From positions 11,731,162 to 11,795,161 of the forward strand of contig NC_086283.1 of the NCBI RefSeq assembly GCF_021018805.1: 64,000 nucleotides of DNA, given 5' to 3'. This document shows, in pieces, positions 34,201-44,589 of the stretch; positions within the stretch are counted from its first letter, which is position 1; each line of letters starts with the position of its first letter. A program made the translations under genes and the position numbers. This DNA comes from Prinia subflava. Taxonomy: Eukaryota > Chordata > Aves > Passeriformes > Cisticolidae. Under the pieces are notes generated by a model that worked only from the letters and a program-made list of their open reading frames with translations, was not told where the DNA came from and did no database searches.

Positions 34201-36832
34201 ATGAGTGATTTTTGTTCAGTTTCTAGCATGGATGCAATACTTTCAAAGATTCCAAAACAGTCTTTGCAAGTGAATTGCTATTCTGCTATTGCTGACACTC
34301 AGCAGAGGGAGAAGGATCACTTAGGGAGACACTCAGGTCTTGCCACAATAAAAGGTGGACAGAAATTCCTATATAAAATGATTCACATTCCGAGTTGGAT
34401 TTTCACAGATTAAATGCTGCATTTCAGGAGTTTTAACCTCTAGTCTATGGAGTAATATGGAGCAAATGTGTTCATACTTTCCTGTGGCAATTCAGCAGTA
34501 ACTAGATCGGGAACCAAAAGGACCCAAACTAAATCCTGCGACTCAGAGGAACAGAGGTACTGCCAGAGCCACATCAGTTATTATATTTTGTGTATATTAC
34601 AGACATCTCTCTAAAACTTCGTACCATAGCTTGAATTGTGAGTCTGTTAGCTACCACCACATATCCATTATAGTCACAATCAGGAGACATTTGTACAGAA
34701 GCCATGGAATTGCCTGGGAATCTTTCACCTAAAGCCAGGCAGGAGAGAAATCCAATTAACTCCCCTAATAAGAAAGTTCTTCACACCTCTCAGAAGTTGT
34801 TTCAACTCTCCCATTGTTTTCATTTGGACTCACAAACAAACAGAGCTCAGCAAAACCTTGAAGCTATCACTATTCCAGGAAATGTGCTAATAAGCCAGAT
34901 GAGTGGGGGGCCCAGACACAACTTTGAAGTCACTCCTTTACACAACAGTATCTTAATTACCAGGAAAAGGAAATGCACTGCAGTCACAACTTGCAATAGA
35001 CACCGTCTGTAAGGGCTAGATGCTGCTGAGCTGATCCCTAGTTGTTATGTTAAGGAACAAGTTAGAGGAAAGATTCCTTTGGACCTCTTGAGCTTTTCAG
35101 GATTTCAGCTTTTTTTTCCCCCTGCTTCTGTACATGGAGATATTTTTCTGCTTTAAACATCTGCAGTCTTGTACCTTAAAGTTACAATTTATAACAGAAA
35201 ATTCTAAGAATGTTTGTGATGCAGGCAAATCCTTGGATGCATTTCCAGTTTCTGAAAAGTTTAGGGATTGCTTTCCACTGTGTTACAGAAGTTCTTTCTA
35301 GTGTGATGCTCATCCCATGCCTGGAAAGAGAACTGAAATTTCCTCTCCCTTGGCACACAGGCACTGCAGAGCACCCATATGGCAAAGGTGCAAACAGCAG
35401 CAAGACAGCTTATGACAATGTTCATTTTATGTTTTCATTTCATTTCATGTTTTAATAATAAAAGCCATAGCTTTAGATAATCTCTTAAAAACACAGATGA
35501 TTTGAACAGAAGAATTTCTTGATTTCTTTTTTTCCTGCCAGTCTTTGAGTTTTCAAACTTCTCCCTAATTTGATGAGAATTAGAAACTTCATTTTGTTTT
35601 ACTGTATTAAAGTAGTTTCCTGTGACCATTTGAGTGTGGATAGTAGGAATATTTGACAAAGAGCAATGACTGGGAGGCTAATGATGAGGTTACAAATGCT
35701 GGCAGCTCTGGGCATCCATTCAGAGCACTGCAGGGGAATGCTGACAAGTTTGCCAGCTTATCCTTCAGCCTCCCATCAAAAATACTAATTCACTGACATC
35801 TATTTAAAAAAAAAAAAAATCTTTCAAATGGAACTTTCTAAAACATTCTTCACTGTAATTTCAGGACCTCATCTCCTGCATGTGAGCTGACTTCTTGGCT
35901 GGGAGGATCCCAAATGGATGACTTGAGTGTTGTGTGACATTAACTACCCACACTGAACCACCAGCAGCTTTATCAGTAGGGGGAAAGGGAGGACCTCAGG
36001 GACACTAGGAGTGAGTAGGAAAGGATGAAGTACATCCTACATTGCTGGCATCTCACAGTTTCCAAGTTCTCTGGATGTACAGCAGGAATACTCACACCTA
36101 TCTGTGGCACTAGTAAACACACCACAGGAAAACGAGCTGGATGTGTGGCTTCAGCACACAGTGCAAGTAAACACATCAATACAGCAGGGAAAAAATATCT
36201 GCAACAGGAGTCTCGGGGATCTGTGGAAATGCTGAGACAGATGCCACTGAAGAAGTGATCTTCTGTGCCAGCCTTCTCAAATAAACATAAAGGAGTGCCA
36301 GTGTCAGTTCCTGAGAAACCTCATCTGAGCACAGGGGAGATAATAATATAATTAAACTACTATAAACCATTTTTTTCTCTTTTAGGGAATTGTGTGCATT
36401 CATATTACTACAGAAGCTTGACAGACTCCTTCAGTGACCTATGAGCAGTTAAATTTCTGTCAGAATTTGGATTCTGATTTCTGCTAGTCTCTAGCATGCC
36501 TCCTGTATAGGCACAAGAAAGGAAAAACAAAAAAAAAGACAAGATGAGCACTTGATGTGAAATGTCCTCCATGGCACAAGAAGCCTTTGTCACCTATCCT
36601 TCACCTTCTTATCCCTTTAAAATGTTTGTAAAACAAAACCTGTGTTTTGTTCTGGCTCCTGCGACTTTCTGTCTTCTGCTCTGGAATGTGAAGACAAGCT
36701 AGACAAAACATCAGGGAGACATTTGTAGAAGCAGGGGACCTTCAATGCCATGCAACTCCCTCAAGGATGAGGCTTGCAATCCACTTCTTTATTCGTAGTT
36801 TGCATGAAAAAATTCCAATAATCCTAATAAAG
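31267..36832. other. Non-coding DNA
   Basis: No recognisable gene, RNA gene or interspersed repeat. Open frames are 60-102 codons, scattered over strands and frames, without family motifs. Confidence 0.5.
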
Positions 36833-36864
36833 CACACATTGAAACACACATTGAAACACACATT
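36833..36864. repeat. 12-bp tandem repeat
   Basis: The unit CACACATTGAAA occurs twice, followed by a partial third copy (CACACATT). Confidence 0.9.
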
Positions 36865-37375
36865 TTCTGTGTCTTAGCAGAAATTTAAACTTCCAGCTCT
36901 CCATTCTGAAATCTGTCCTGGGTCAGAGAGCATTAAAAAGTTGACCTTTGCTGAACTGACTTATGATAAACAATGCTTTTGGCACTGGATTTTGTTTGCT
37001 TGTTTGAAATTTTTGTCAGGGCCATGGAGATAAACAAGCAATGAACTGATAAAGCATTACAGTAATGGATTTCAATGGTTAAATATTTTGGTTTTAACTA
37101 AAATTATTTTAAATCTCAGGGCACCATCTGAACTGTTTTTAACTCAAAGTAGGAAAAAGTTTTGAAATCTCTTTACAGATATGTTCTTTGTTTTAAAGGG
37201 AAAACGAAAGAAGACATTTCAAAATAAATGGCTTATGTCTTGGGGAGTGTTAATGAGGTAAGACATCTCCAAAGAGACTGCAGAGTGACAATAGCACATG
37301 GACTGTGGTGGTTCCACCAGTGCAGAACTGCCCCCCCAGCAGTGAACGCCCACTGAAGTGAAGCAAACCACAGCC

Positions 37376-37449
37376 AGGAGGGAGGGAGGCAGGGATGGGG
37401 GAGAAAGAGGGAGGGGAGAGAGAGAGAAAGGAAGAGAAGGGGAAAAAAA
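37376..37449 (+). repeat. Homopurine GA/GGGA tract
   Basis: About 74 bases almost purely of A and G (single C at 37390 and T at 37396), built from GGGA, GGAGGG and GAGAGA units. The opposite strand is homopyrimidine, so triplex (H-DNA) formation is possible. Three overlapping minus-strand frames here come from the low-complexity sequence. Confidence 0.9.
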
Positions 37450-37479
37450 CCCAAACTGTTGCAAGTTCATGCACCCCTA

Positions 37480-37625
37480 TTACAAATTCGTTTTAATTAA
37501 ACAAAGAGATTATACAGACATTGCTGACAGGGATTATCAAAATAGAATGGCGCCACCTGCCCCTTGCAGCCCAATTAATTAGCAGAGAATCTGAGGTGCC
37601 AATTATCACAAAGGAATAAGAAAGG
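37480..37625. promoter_or_regulatory. Candidate conserved enhancer-like element
   Basis: Directly after the homopurine tract comes a patch with TTTTAATTAAACAAAG, GGATTATCAAAATAG (GATTA, Otx/Pitx-like), GGCGCCACCTGCCCC, CCAATTAATTAGC (paired TAAT cores) and CCAATTATCACAAAGG (SOX/TCF-like end). The density of homeodomain cores and the intact GGCGCC are unlike the surrounding sequence. No open frame spans it. This is one of the strongest regulatory candidates here; conservation was not tested. Confidence 0.4.
37550..37563 (-). promoter_or_regulatory. CTCF-like motif, reverse
   Basis: On the minus strand GGGGCAGGTGGCGC matches the last 11 positions of the CTCF core (including CAGGTGGCGC) and misses the first three. 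It lies inside the 37.5-kb candidate element and points back toward the CpG island. Confidence 0.35.
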
Positions 37626-39119
37626 ATCAGTAAACACAGCTCATGATGAACTTGAAAATTAACTCTTTCAGCTCACAGCTGAAGTACCATAGCCTCACAG
37701 ACAGCCCTGATGCTGCTACAGGCCTCCAAAAGCCCTGAAAAGACACAAGAGGCTTCTCCAGATCCCTCTTTCCCACGGTTTTGTGAAGTATGACCACTCC
37801 TGTCTTCATTAAGTTCCTAGGGCACTTTCAAAAATTATGTCACTAAATTTAAATAGCACAAAAAGTAATTTAAGATTGAAAACATTCCTCAAAACAAAAG
37901 ACAGACTTCTTACTGTGTTTTGAGGTATGTCAAGAAAATGTAGATTGCTTCTCATGCCATACCAGAGAAGTCTTAGGGAACAAACCCCTGAGTAGAATTC
38001 CAATTACACCAATGCCACCTTTAACTCTCCTTCCTCAGAAGAGTGATGTGATCTGTGGCCTTTCAGGGCATGCAGTACTGGCATGTCTTATGCAAACTTG
38101 TAATCACAGCTTCACCTTACTACATGGTTTCCTGCAGGACATAAAAACAAATGAACAATGAGATGCAAAGCTATGGAAGCAAAAAAGGGCAACTTATCCC
38201 TTTTTAATTTTTTTTTTTCTAAGAAATGTAATTTCTTTTAGGGAATGTTTACCCTTCCACAATGCATATGTTCCTTTTACAGTTATATTGACAGATACTA
38301 CAAGTATTATACAGAATGACAAACTTAGCTTGTAGAGCTAAGTAACTCAGTACAAAAAAGACTGGATGAGTCCTCAGTTATCCCAGCGTAAATTCTGTGG
38401 TTTTCTGGTTTTTTTGCTGGATTTGAGTGTCACAGCTGCAATTAAACCCCACTCCTGTCTCTGTGCTATTTCTTCTCTATTGCAATTTGAAATAGGGAAA
38501 AAAAAAAAGATGGTTTACATGACAGCATGTCATTAAATATCCATTAGACAAAAACTGTATTGACACAAATGGGGAAAAAATGAATCCCAGAAGTTTGGGG
38601 TTTACAGTCAACATTTTTCAATATTCCTGTAAATAAATATGAGAGAACAGGGTGCTACAAGCATAGCGTGAAGCACCTGTAGTGCAACTGGATTTAAATT
38701 AATCACACTACTGATGTTGCATGATATATAATTGCACTCCCATATCTATCTTGAGAACTGCAAAACAAAGTCCAAATACTTCAACAATGCAAACTGTGAA
38801 ATACAAGTTTTATAAGCAAATCTGCTTGCAGCGCCAAGCTCCCTTTCTAAATGCCTGCTGGATCGTTACTCAATGCCTTTATTGTTTTGGGATCAGAAAG
38901 CGAGGACTTCAGCTCTACAATGCACAGTTTGTCACCCTTTGGATAAAGGAGCTGTGAACCAAAGCAGCAGGACATTCTTGCATTTAACAGTGTGCTCTGA
39001 AGAGTGGAGCACATGCTGGCAAGACTTGAAAGCCCTGAAATGCCAGCCAGTTCCTCCAGTTAAATTGGTGAGACCTCCACATACCTGTGGGGTGTGAAAA
39101 GGCCCCGGTGCTCATCACT
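37626..39119. other. Non-coding DNA
   Basis: No recognisable gene or repeat; short A-runs and T-runs only. Confidence 0.5.
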
Positions 39120-39535
39120 CTGCATTAGGATTGAGTTCATCTTATCAAATGGGCCTTTGAGCATATTGTGGAGCAATTTACCAACCGAAAAAATCATAAC
39201 GATTTTCCACTTCATTTACCTCAACAGTAGCTACGTAATGTCAATAGTTTTAAACATTTAATTAGACATACCACGTGTTTTATGCTCTACTAATTACACA
39301 AAATTGTGCTCAGTAATTCTCTTCCCATTGAAACGAACCTTAAGCAGCTGTTAAAACACTAATTAGGTGAATGCTTCCACGCTGTGCATTTGACTCGGTG
39401 CCAAGCGCATTCCTCCCAGCGGTGAGCGGGGTTTTTCCAGTGTCCGTGATGCCACCACCAACGCACGCCAATCTCTGCTGCACCACTGAACCAGCTGAGA
39501 GTGAACTCCAAACATTTATGTTGGCCCTCACCTGA
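39120..39535. promoter_or_regulatory. Candidate conserved element with GC-rich core
   Basis: The first 250 bp hold several TAAT cores (TTTAATTAGAC, CTACTAATTAC, CACTAATTAGG) and a CACGTG E-box (ACCACGTGTT). The last 150 bp are CpG-retaining (CCACGCTG, GACTCGG, AAGCGC, CAGCGGTGAGCGG, GTCCGTG, AACGCACGCC). On the minus strand all three frames stay open for about 130 bases after an acceptor-like TTCACTCTCAG, so a small exon is an alternative to an enhancer. No protein family recognised. Confidence 0.35.
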
Positions 39536-39553
39536 GAAAACTAACATTGTATG

Positions 39554-39572
39554 TATATATATATATATATAT
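39554..39572. repeat. (TA)n dinucleotide, 19 bp
   Basis: Short perfect TA array flanked by TGTATG and GTAAAA. Confidence 0.95.
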
Positions 39573-39654
39573 GTAAAATGCAATGGTTCGGAAAGCTGTT
39601 CAGTTATATGCAGGGCTCTCAGTTTTCTGTGATTCCATTTTTATTTCCAAAGAG

Positions 39655-39790
39655 CAGCTAAATTTGGCACGGAGCTTGTCCTTTGCAATCTCCTATGAAA
39701 TCAGCACTTTTTATTACACTGGAGCTGCCTTACAGACGTTATCTCACAATGCAGTCAAATGAAAATGCATTGCTGAGCCTGGTACAAACG
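39655..39790. promoter_or_regulatory. Candidate conserved element
   Basis: Contains GGCACGGAGC, TCCTTTGCAATCTCC (C/EBP-like TTGCAAT), TTTTTATTACACTGG (CDX/HOX-like TTTATTAC), GACGTTATCTC (GATA-like) and CAAATGAAAATGCATTGC (octamer-like). It is motif-dense with no open frame. Together with the preceding element it suggests a compact regulatory cluster at 39.1-39.8 kb. Confidence 0.3.
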
Positions 39791-41949
39791 AAGACTTTAG
39801 TACTTAGATATTTTAGGGTTATTTTGTTCCTAAAATGTTTTTAAAAAGTTATGTGAACCACAGTTATCCATGCTTATGGTGGCAGGCGATGGGAAAACCT
39901 TTTTGTATTTTTCAGTTTTACACAAGAAGATAATTCGGAGAGGGTTTATTTACTTTAAATATTCTTAGGAAAGGGCATTCATGTCTTACCATTGACAAGT
40001 TTGGTGATCCTAATGGCATGCAGAACTCAGTACCTCTGAATGTCTCAACTGGCTTCACTCAGAGCTTTAACCCTGGATGAAACTCCAGTAAAATCAGTTT
40101 CTCTTAATTAGTGACTAAGTCTGTACAGCTGCAGGGCTAATCCTGGCATTTCTACAAGGACAGAGGCCTGGCAGAGGGAACCAGATTGCCAGTGACAGGA
40201 ACTGTCTTACAGTTCCTACCTCAGCAGTCCCCCAAACCTGCCCAAGCCTCTGTGAACTGGGACTTTGCTCTTGACCACATCCTGATGATTCCAGACTCAG
40301 GATCTGTATGAATGCCTATAAGAAGAAATTGCCCATAGTAGCCACCCTCAGAAACACACATGTATACTTTTCTCTACATAATTTTTTTTAATTGGACCCT
40401 AGTAAATATACATAAATCAAAAATTCAAAAGAAAACAGGGTTTTTGTCTTTGACAAATTTTAAATTTGAGGCTTGCTGCCTCTACAGCCACAGACGTATG
40501 CAATAATTGTTATATTACAAAAAAAATAGATGGTTTATATTCTTAGGTAATATCAGGTCTTCCCAAATTATGTTAACGATAGTTCTTTTTTAATTTTTTC
40601 CAGTGATTGGTGATCTAGATGACAAGGGGTCTTCTAAAATACATTGTGCCTGTAGACTTCCTTCTTTTATGGAAAATTAAAAGAGGGACATATTCTGGCT
40701 TCCTTTTCTAGTGTCATTAAGAGCTGCATCAGGTGTACTGTTACATTTTTTTATTTTAAACTGGAATGTTCTGAAGTCAGGAACATCACTGAAAAAGGAC
40801 ACAATTCTAATCTACATACCGCATCACTGAAAACTGTAAGAACAGATCTGCTTAACAGACCCAAAACATAAAAGATGTTGTATTCCCATAGTTCACATTG
40901 ACCTCATGTACTTGTACAAATAGAAGACATATTTTCTTAAAAAAAAAAAAAGTGAGGAGAAGGAAAAAGAATTTGACATACTTAGTGTCTGTAAGAAAGA
41001 TTTTTTTTTCCTGTCCTGTTATATTTTATTGATAAACCCTGTGCAACAAGACCACACACAACCAAGAAGCATTTCCTGGGTAAAAAAGAGCATTTTTCTG
41101 TTTTCTGGAGGTTCCCAGCTCAGCTTGTTTCTTAATCCTTTTTCAGGTAGTAATACACCTGTACAAAGTGGGTAAAGGAAGGTATAGCTGAGGCAAAGTT
41201 AATATGAGCCAAATGATTTTCCTTTTTTCAAACAGTCCTTTCACATAAGAGACAGTGTAAATCTTCATCAATTAATTATACTGAGATATAAGACAGGAAT
41301 AAAGGGAAGCTGTAACGTATCTGTGGATATAATTTCAAGTGTTTTTTCCACACAAGACCAATAAACTTCTTCTGGTAACTAAGATGTCATTGATCCTCAC
41401 CCTCCAATAAACTCTTGAGTCCCAGTACAGAGTTCCCTTCCTGAACTATTCCTTTTACAGATCAAAACAGCAAATCTAGTGTTTGTTTTCCCTCTTTGCA
41501 AGATGAAACATCTCCTCCACCAACTAATCCCAGCAGGCTGATCTAGGAACATATCATCTGAACAAGCTGATTGGTGTCCGAGCATTAATACTTCAGGACA
41601 AACAAATAAACAAACCAACCATAGACTTTTCTTGTGCTGTTAGAGATGAAAATTTAAGTCCTTTTCTAAAATAAGTTGGGTGGTCTTGTATCTGTGAAAG
41701 GGAGGAAATAATCTAAGATGTGTTTCTGATAAATACTTAAATATGATAAGCATGGGCACTCACCACATATTTGGAAAATTGATTTAGTACATGATAGCCA
41801 CATACTGTAAGGACAAGGATATTTTGTATTTTTGCATGCATAAAAAAACTGTGAAGATTCACTCACTTTAGTCTTCTTCCAGAAAATGACAGTGGAAATT
41901 ACACTAGAGAGGAAGAATTACACTGTACACGTGTTGCTCTCTTCTGTAA
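39791..41949. other. Non-coding DNA
   Basis: About 2.2 kb of AT-rich unique sequence without recognisable features apart from short A- and T-runs. Confidence 0.55.
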
Positions 41950-42455
41950 CCAGTCATTAAGTTTGGAAAGGATCATTGTGTCCAGCCATTAATCCAGCAC
42001 TGCCAAGATCACTACTGAACTATGTCCCTAAGCAACACACCTACACACTGTTGAACACTTACAGGGATGTACAGTCCACATTCCCTGGGCAGCCCCTTCC
42101 AGTGCTTGACCACCTTTTCAGTGAGAATTTTTTCTCCATATCCAGTCTATACCTCTCCTGGCACAGCTTGAAGCCGTGTCCTCTTGTCCTATCACTTGTT
42201 ACCTGGGAGAAGAGCCCGACCCCCACCTGGCTACAGCCTCCTTTCAGGCAGTTGTGGACAGCAATAAGGGTCTCCCCTTCTCCTTCTCCAAGCCAAACAC
42301 CTGCAGCTCCCTCATCTGCTCCATATAAGACTTGTGCCCCAGACCCTTCACCAGCTCTGCTGCCCTTCTCTAGACATGCTCCAGCCCCTCAATGTCTTTC
42401 TTGTCGTGAGGGGCCCAAACTGAACACAGGATTTGAGGTGCAGCCTCAGCAGTGG
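41950..42455 (-). mobile_element. CR1 LINE 3' end, largest copy
   Basis: About 500 bp matching the reverse complement of the CR1 3' region: CAGTCATTAAGTTTGGAAAG, AATCCAGCACTGCCAAG, TTCCCTGGGCAGCCCCTTCC, AGTGCTTGACCACC, GAAGCCGTGTCCTCTTGTCC, TATCACTTGTTACCTGGGAG, CAGACCCTTCACCAGCTCTG, TGCCCTTCTCTAGACATGCT and GAGGGGCCCAAACTGAACAC. The full element is about 4.5 kb, so this is a 5'-truncated insertion keeping only the end of the reverse-transcriptase ORF region and the 3'UTR. The 249-codon plus-strand frame at 41976-42725 runs antisense to it and is not a gene. Confidence 0.95.
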
Positions 42456-42540
42456 CAAGTCCTTTCTCAAGATGAAGAACTGTTCATGCATAGCAAGACC
42501 CTAGGACATCTTTCCAACATTCTCATCTCATACCCTTTGA

Positions 42541-42602
42541 AGAAGGGATTGGAATCAGATGACTTTTTATGGTCCCTTCCAACCTGGACATTCTACAATG
42601 CC
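42541..42602 (+). mobile_element. CR1 LINE 3' tail, plus strand
   Basis: GGGATTGGAATCAGATGAC, TTTTTATGGTCCCTTCCAAC and CTGGACATTCTACAATG follow the plus-strand CR1 terminus (ttggactagatgatctttaaggtcccttccaacctggaccattctatg). It lies 85 bp from the minus-strand copy and in the opposite orientation, so it is a separate insertion. Confidence 0.85.
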
Positions 42603-44551
42603 CAAAGAGCACTGACTATCACATCAGGTGACCATAATCTCAGTGTCTTTAACAGAAAGCTCATTTCCTATTTCTTTCTCTTTACTGCAGGAGTCTGCTG
42701 CACTCACCTGCCTCAGCCCCCGTAATTCAGTTATTTTCTTTCTACACATAATGTGCAGCACAGTACAGGGGCTACAGGGCAATTTTCCCCTTCCAGCTTT
42801 ACTTCACGGAAACTTCCTTTATCAACCACATTTGTGTTCTTAGAAATGTGTTCATTTCAATAAAAATGACTTACTGTTTTATGGAAGTTGAAGGCCAATG
42901 ACTCAAATCCTATAAATCATTAAAAATACTTTTTTTTCTCACAGAACCCTAAGTTGCTTTTTTCTCAGTAGCAGAGAAAGCATTTTACTATAAAAAGTTA
43001 CATTTTCGCCCACACTAAAAATTCTGCATTAAAAATACACTAAATGAGGGACAGATGTTTAAAACAGCAGACCTACAATGAAGTATTAAATATTGCTGGC
43101 ACAGTGTGCCCTTTGGTACAGTTCAGTCTCTTTTTGCAATAGGCATGTTTTCACAGCTGTAAAAGCACCAGAAATTACTGTCTTTGCTCCAATATTAATA
43201 TAGAAATCTATTAAAAAATACACCAGACTGCTGAACAGATTTAACTATTGTTCATACATTCTACCATTAAAATAATTTGCTTTTACAAATTAATATAAAA
43301 GTCAAATGTTTTAAAGTTGTTTAAGAGGAATATTGTCACCTTGAAGAATGTATGGATTATCTATACAAAACCAAACAATTCCACTTTTGTCAAAAGAAAA
43401 ATGCAAGAAATGCAAGAAATCTCCTTAAGAAATCAAACCTGGTAGTTGATGTTTTGCTCAGTGACAAACAGCAGTACAGAGGAGGTGGACAAGCTTGCGT
43501 GATATCACTCCAAACCTGCGCTGAGAGTGCAGTGTAGGGTTAAAGCCCTTTTCCACAGGTGCAGGCGCTGTCTTAGAGCTATGGGAGAAAGTGAGACAAG
43601 TCATGGAAGGGCAGATTCTGTGCTCTAAGGGATTTTTGTGTTAAAATATGATGAACATAAACAAAATGGACAAAGACATAACACATAGAACAGAATGATA
43701 ATACCAAAATCTTCAGACCCAGTAACTGTGAGGATGAATTTGGTAAATCAATAAACCACAGTAGGACATGCTCACCACTATACATAGGTTCTGCTATATT
43801 CTGTATCCCAGGCTGGTGGCTCAGAGCTCTGAATCAAACATCACAAGTTCACACTCTTTGCTGAATGTTGTCTCAGTCTGTGCTTCATTTACTTGAGCAC
43901 TTAGCAACCTGAGATCATCGCAGTCCTGATGAAGTGATGCCTAAGTAAGTTTGCAACCTGTCTGGAATAAGAATAATTCTGAGATGTCCATAACTCAATT
44001 CATTTTAGTCACTGCTGCTTCAAGTATCAATTAGGAACATTAGTCCTTATGACATGAAACTCTTTTACTACTCAAAGCAATGAGATGAAATGTTACACTA
44101 ATCTGCATATAATGTTAAATGGAAGGTGGAGGATTTGGCTTGGGTCCTTGAGGGAACCAGGAAAAAATAATTCTATTGAATGTGCATGCATCTAATAGTC
44201 CTTGTCTGAACTCCTGACAAAGAAGGAATGGGTTGCTGAGGAGAGACAAAGCTTGACTAAAAGCTAAAAACTCCAGAAACCCTGTTGAAAAAGCTAGGAA
44301 AAAAACTAGAAGAAAGGGCAGAACAAGACAGGATAAGGACACAGCATGTTCGCCAGCCTAATCAACCAGCAGGATGCAAGCACATACAGTAACAGAAACA
44401 AAACCACACAAGGCTTTGGGAGCACAACTCCTGCTCAATAAACAAATTCCTTGGACTAGAGACATTTTCTTGGAAGGAATTTTTACAGTACAAACATTTC
44501 TACTCTCTTCTGGAAGCCCTGGAAAACCAAACCCAAAGCTCCCCCGCACTG
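42603..44551. other. Non-coding DNA
   Basis: No recognisable gene. AT-rich, with small direct repeats such as ATGCAAGAA twice near 43402. Confidence 0.5.
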
Positions 44552-44589
44552 CACAGACACAGACACAGACACAGACACACACACACACA
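44552..44589. repeat. (CAGACA)n / (CA)n microsatellite
   Basis: CAGACA units turning into a CA array. It produces the Gln-Thr run in the 133-codon plus frame and the Cys-Val run on the minus strand, so those frames are repeat-driven. Confidence 0.95.

Noticed and set aside
37219..37474. Three overlapping minus frames of 73-83 codons
   Set aside because: They run through the homopurine/homopyrimidine tract; Ser/Pro/Leu-rich low complexity.
41976..42725. The longest ATG-started frame, 249 codons, plus strand
   Set aside because: Most of it is antisense to a CR1 LINE 3' end; the remainder covers another CR1 tail. No protein family; a repeat artefact.
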